Shown: one piece after another, positions 54,072 through 56,172 of the stretch
Numbering within the stretch: position 1 is the first letter of the stretch
Layout: each line of letters starts with the position of its first letter
From: Christensenellaceae bacterium OttesenSCG-928-K19
GTDB lineage: Bacteria; Bacillota; Clostridia; Christensenellales; Christensenellaceae
NCBI GenBank assembly: GCA_030266015.1
Contig: JAJDHD010000014.1
Coordinates: 1-56,172, forward strand
DNA length: 56,172 bases
Direction: 5' to 3'
Notes under the pieces: model-generated
Databases searched by the model: none
What the model saw: the letters and a program-made list of their open reading frames with translations, nothing else
Told to the model about the DNA's origin: nothing
Made by a program: the position numbers and the translations under genes

Positions 54072-56172
54072 TTGCAATTAAATAAAGAGCAACAAATGGC
54101 GGTGGATACCACAGAAGGCGCGGTGCTGGTGCTTGCGGGCGCGGGCAGTGGCAAAACGAGGGTGCTTACGCAGCGCGTGGCGCATCTGTTGGAAAGCGGC
54201 AAGGCAAGGCCGTGGGAGATTCTTGCCATCACATTTACAAACAAAGCGGCAGCAGAAATGCGCGAGCGCATAGCGGACACGGTGGAATTTGACATCCGGG
54301 ATATGTGGGTGAGCACATTCCATGCCATGTGCGTGCGTATGCTGCGCCGTTATGCGGATAAAATAGGCTACACATCCAATTTCCTGATCTATGATACACT
54401 GGATACGCAGCGCGTGTTAAAAAACATCATAGAGGAATTTGGGTTGAAGGACGACAAAGCCTATAACGAGCGTTACTTCAAAAACCTGATTAGCAAATAT
54501 AAAAATGGCAGCAGGGCTAAAAATTTTGGCGAATATGCGGATGAAATGAATCCGTTTGTTTCTGATTACGCGGATGAGATATTTGACCGTTATGAAGCGC
54601 AGATGAAGATTCAAAACGCCATGGATTTTGACGACCTGCTTTTAAACACGCTGCTTTTGCTGGAAACAGATGATGAGGCGCGGGAGTATTATCAAAAAAA
54701 GTTTCGATATATCCTTGTGGACGAGTATCAGGACACAAACATGGTGCAATATGAGCTGGTGCATATACTGGCGCAGGGCAGCGGCAATCTTTTTGTGGTG
54801 GGTGACGACGACCAGTCTATTTACGCGTTCCGCGGCGCGAACATTCGCAATATACTTGAATTTGAAAAAGATTTTCAGGGCGCTGTTGTGATCCGCCTGG
54901 AGCAGAATTATCGTTCAGACAAGCGCATACTGGATGTGGCAAACTGTATTATTCGCAACAACGAGGGTCGCAAGGGCAAAACGCTGTGGAGTGATATACA
55001 AAGCGGAGAAAAGCCAGTACTATTTACTGCGCAGAACGAAGGCGACGAGGCGTCGCGCATTGCGCGGGACATCCAGCAGATGGCGCAGCAGGGCGTGAAA
55101 TATTCGGACATGGCGGTGCTGTACCGTATGCACACGCTGGCAAGGGTGCTGGAGGAACGGCTGCGCATGTATGCCATCCCGTACAGAGTATATGGCGGGC
55201 AAAGTTTTTATGAGCGCAAGGAAATAAAGGACATTGTGGCATATCTCAACCTTGTGGCAAACCCGGCGGCCGACATCCAGCTTCTCAGGATCATCAATGT
55301 GCCCCGGCGCGGCATTGGCGACGCGAAAATAACAGAGCTTAGAAATCTTGCGAACGAAAACGGCATTCCCATCCTGGAAGTGATGCGGAATGCGGAAGGC
55401 CTTGTGAAAGATAAAGCGCTGATTAAGAAATCGAAAGAGTTTCTAGAGGTCTACGATTCGGTGTGCGAAGGTTATGAGGAGATGCCTGTGCACGAGGTGA
55501 TAGAGCGGGTGTTTGAAGGAACGGGCTACAAGCGTATGCTGGTGGATGAAGGCACGCCCGAGGCGCAGATGCGCATAGAGAATGTAGAGGAGTTGATTAA
55601 CTCGTCTTATCCGCAGGAAGGGCAGGCGGAGCAGCCGCTGGAGGAATTCTTGCAGAATGTGACGCTGATTACCGATCTTGACAGCATGGACGAGCAGGGT
55701 GGCGTAACGCTGATGACGATGCACGCGGCAAAGGGGCTGGAGTTTGATGTGGTCTATGTCGCGGGCATGGACGAAACTGTTTTCCCCAGCCAGCGCGCGC
55801 TGGAGGAAGATAATCTGGAGGAGGAGCGGCGGCTGTGCTATGTGGCGGTAACACGTGCAAAAAAAAGGCTGTTTTTGCTGAACACGCAGGTGCGCTCCCT
55901 TTATGGGCGAACGCAGCCCAGTACGCGGTCGCGGTTTATAGATGAGATAGACGCGGCGCTTCTGGAGGATGTGAGCGTAGTTAAAAAACAAACGGAATTG
56001 CCAAAGGGCGAGGAAACAAAAAGCCTGTTCTCTGGCGGTATGCAGGCCAAAAAGCCGCAGCCCAAAAAAGTATCAGGGGATTTCCATGTGGGCACGGTGG
56101 TAGAGCACGGGCGCTTTGGGCAGGGAACGATAAAAGAAATTCTTGGGGAAGGCGACGCGCGTGTGGCTGTGG
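54072..56172 (+). CDS. pcrA: ATP-dependent DNA helicase PcrA/UvrD, 3' end outside window
   Basis: Superfamily 1A 3'-5' helicase used in repair and plasmid replication; 700 codons are present and the frame is open at the window edge. The start is TTG 54072 (MQLNKEQQMAV) with GGGAGA upstream; an ATG at 54067 is out of frame and stops at once. Motifs: LAGAGSGKTRVL (Walker A), ITFTNKAAAEMRERI, ILVDEYQDTN (II), VVGDDDQSIYAFRGA (III), QNYRSD, TLMTMHAAKGLEFDVVYVAG (V) and LCYVAVTRAKKRL (VI). The C-terminal KOW-like HGRFGQGTI has begun at 56100. Common neighbour ligA would lie further right. Confidence 0.97.
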   Translation, partial: MQLNKEQQMAVDTTEGAVLVLAGAGSGKTRVLTQRVAHLLESGKARPWEILAITFTNKAAAEMRERIADTVEFDIRDMWVSTFHAMCVRMLRRYADKIGYTSNFLIYDTLDTQRVLKNIIEEFGLKDDKAYNERYFKNLISKYKNGSRAKNFGEYADEMNPFVSDYADEIFDRYEAQMKIQNAMDFDDLLLNTLLLLETDDEAREYYQKKFRYILVDEYQDTNMVQYELVHILAQGSGNLFVVGDDDQSIYAFRGANIRNILEFEKDFQGAVVIRLEQNYRSDKRILDVANCIIRNNEGRKGKTLWSDIQSGEKPVLFTAQNEGDEASRIARDIQQMAQQGVKYSDMAVLYRMHTLARVLEERLRMYAIPYRVYGGQSFYERKEIKDIVAYLNLVANPAADIQLLRIINVPRRGIGDAKITELRNLANENGIPILEVMRNAEGLVKDKALIKKSKEFLEVYDSVCEGYEEMPVHEVIERVFEGTGYKRMLVDEGTPEAQMRIENVEELINSSYPQEGQAEQPLEEFLQNVTLITDLDSMDEQGGVTLMTMHAAKGLEFDVVYVAGMDETVFPSQRALEEDNLEEERRLCYVAVTRAKKRLFLLNTQVRSLYGRTQPSTRSRFIDEIDAALLEDVSVVKKQTELPKGEETKSLFSGGMQAKKPQPKKVSGDFHVGTVVEHGRFGQGTIKEILGEGDARVAV

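Noticed and set aside
1-56172. CRISPR array or phage structural genes
   Set aside because: No regularly spaced repeats and no capsid, terminase or tail genes were seen; the mobile DNA consists of recombinase and IS fragments only.

Overview
The window reads as chromosomal DNA of a Gram-positive, low-to-medium GC Bacillota of the class Clostridia. Supporting signs are the RNA polymerase/ribosomal cluster with a YbxF-type L7Ae protein between rpoC and rpsL, a class B sortase with an SPKT-type substrate, a DUF2975/YozG pair, a YerC-pcrA neighbourhood, several TTG/GTG starts behind strong AGGAGG-like sites, and archaeal/eukaryotic-type ProS. The genus cannot be fixed from the sequence alone. Both window edges cut genes (rpoB on the left, pcrA on the right).

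Layout. 1-16999: transcription/translation superoperon (rpoB', rpoC, a zinc-ribbon membrane protein, rplGB-like, rpsL, rpsG, fusA, tuf), then a glycosyltransferase and a sortase B/substrate pair, then rpmG-secE-nusG-rplK-rplA. In most Bacillota rpmG-secE-nusG-rplKA lies upstream of rplJL-rpoBC; here that block sits downstream of tuf, so the order is permuted. 17241-19223 (minus): YozG-like regulator with DUF2975 protein, two tandem small membrane proteins and a GNAT acetyltransferase. 19609-22832 (minus): argC-argB-argD behind a promoter overlapped by two ARG-box-like operators. 22972-26192: cobalamin riboswitch with terminator, then btuF-btuC-btuD. 26277-27719: proS. 27841-27916: tRNA-Ala(GGC). 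28001-34168: an AT-rich scar of decayed mobile DNA (tyrosine integrase, two IS3-type transposases, IS5-type transposase and serine recombinase remnants) enclosing an apparently intact two-gene unit, a membrane O-acyltransferase (MBOAT) and a DHHW/AlgX-like protein.

34356-40123: small genes, an aldo/keto reductase, folC, valS and a small membrane protein. 40306-48644: NCS2 purine permease and a purine biosynthesis run, purE-purC-purM-purN-purH-(flavin reductase-like)-purD. 48820-53462: a type IIA topoisomerase pair (topoisomerase IV or gyrase) behind a promoter sitting in a large inverted repeat. 53768-56172: YerC-family repressor and pcrA.

Most genes are housekeeping. The points worth a second look are regulatory and structural: the hairpin array between fusA and tuf, an attenuator-like hairpin before rpmG, the ARG boxes, a terminator inside the btu operon, the inverted repeat before the topoisomerase genes, the permuted superoperon, the acidic tail of RpoB, the sortase-substrate pair, and the acyltransferase pair inside the mobile-element scar. 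No clearly novel defence or biosynthetic system was recognised.
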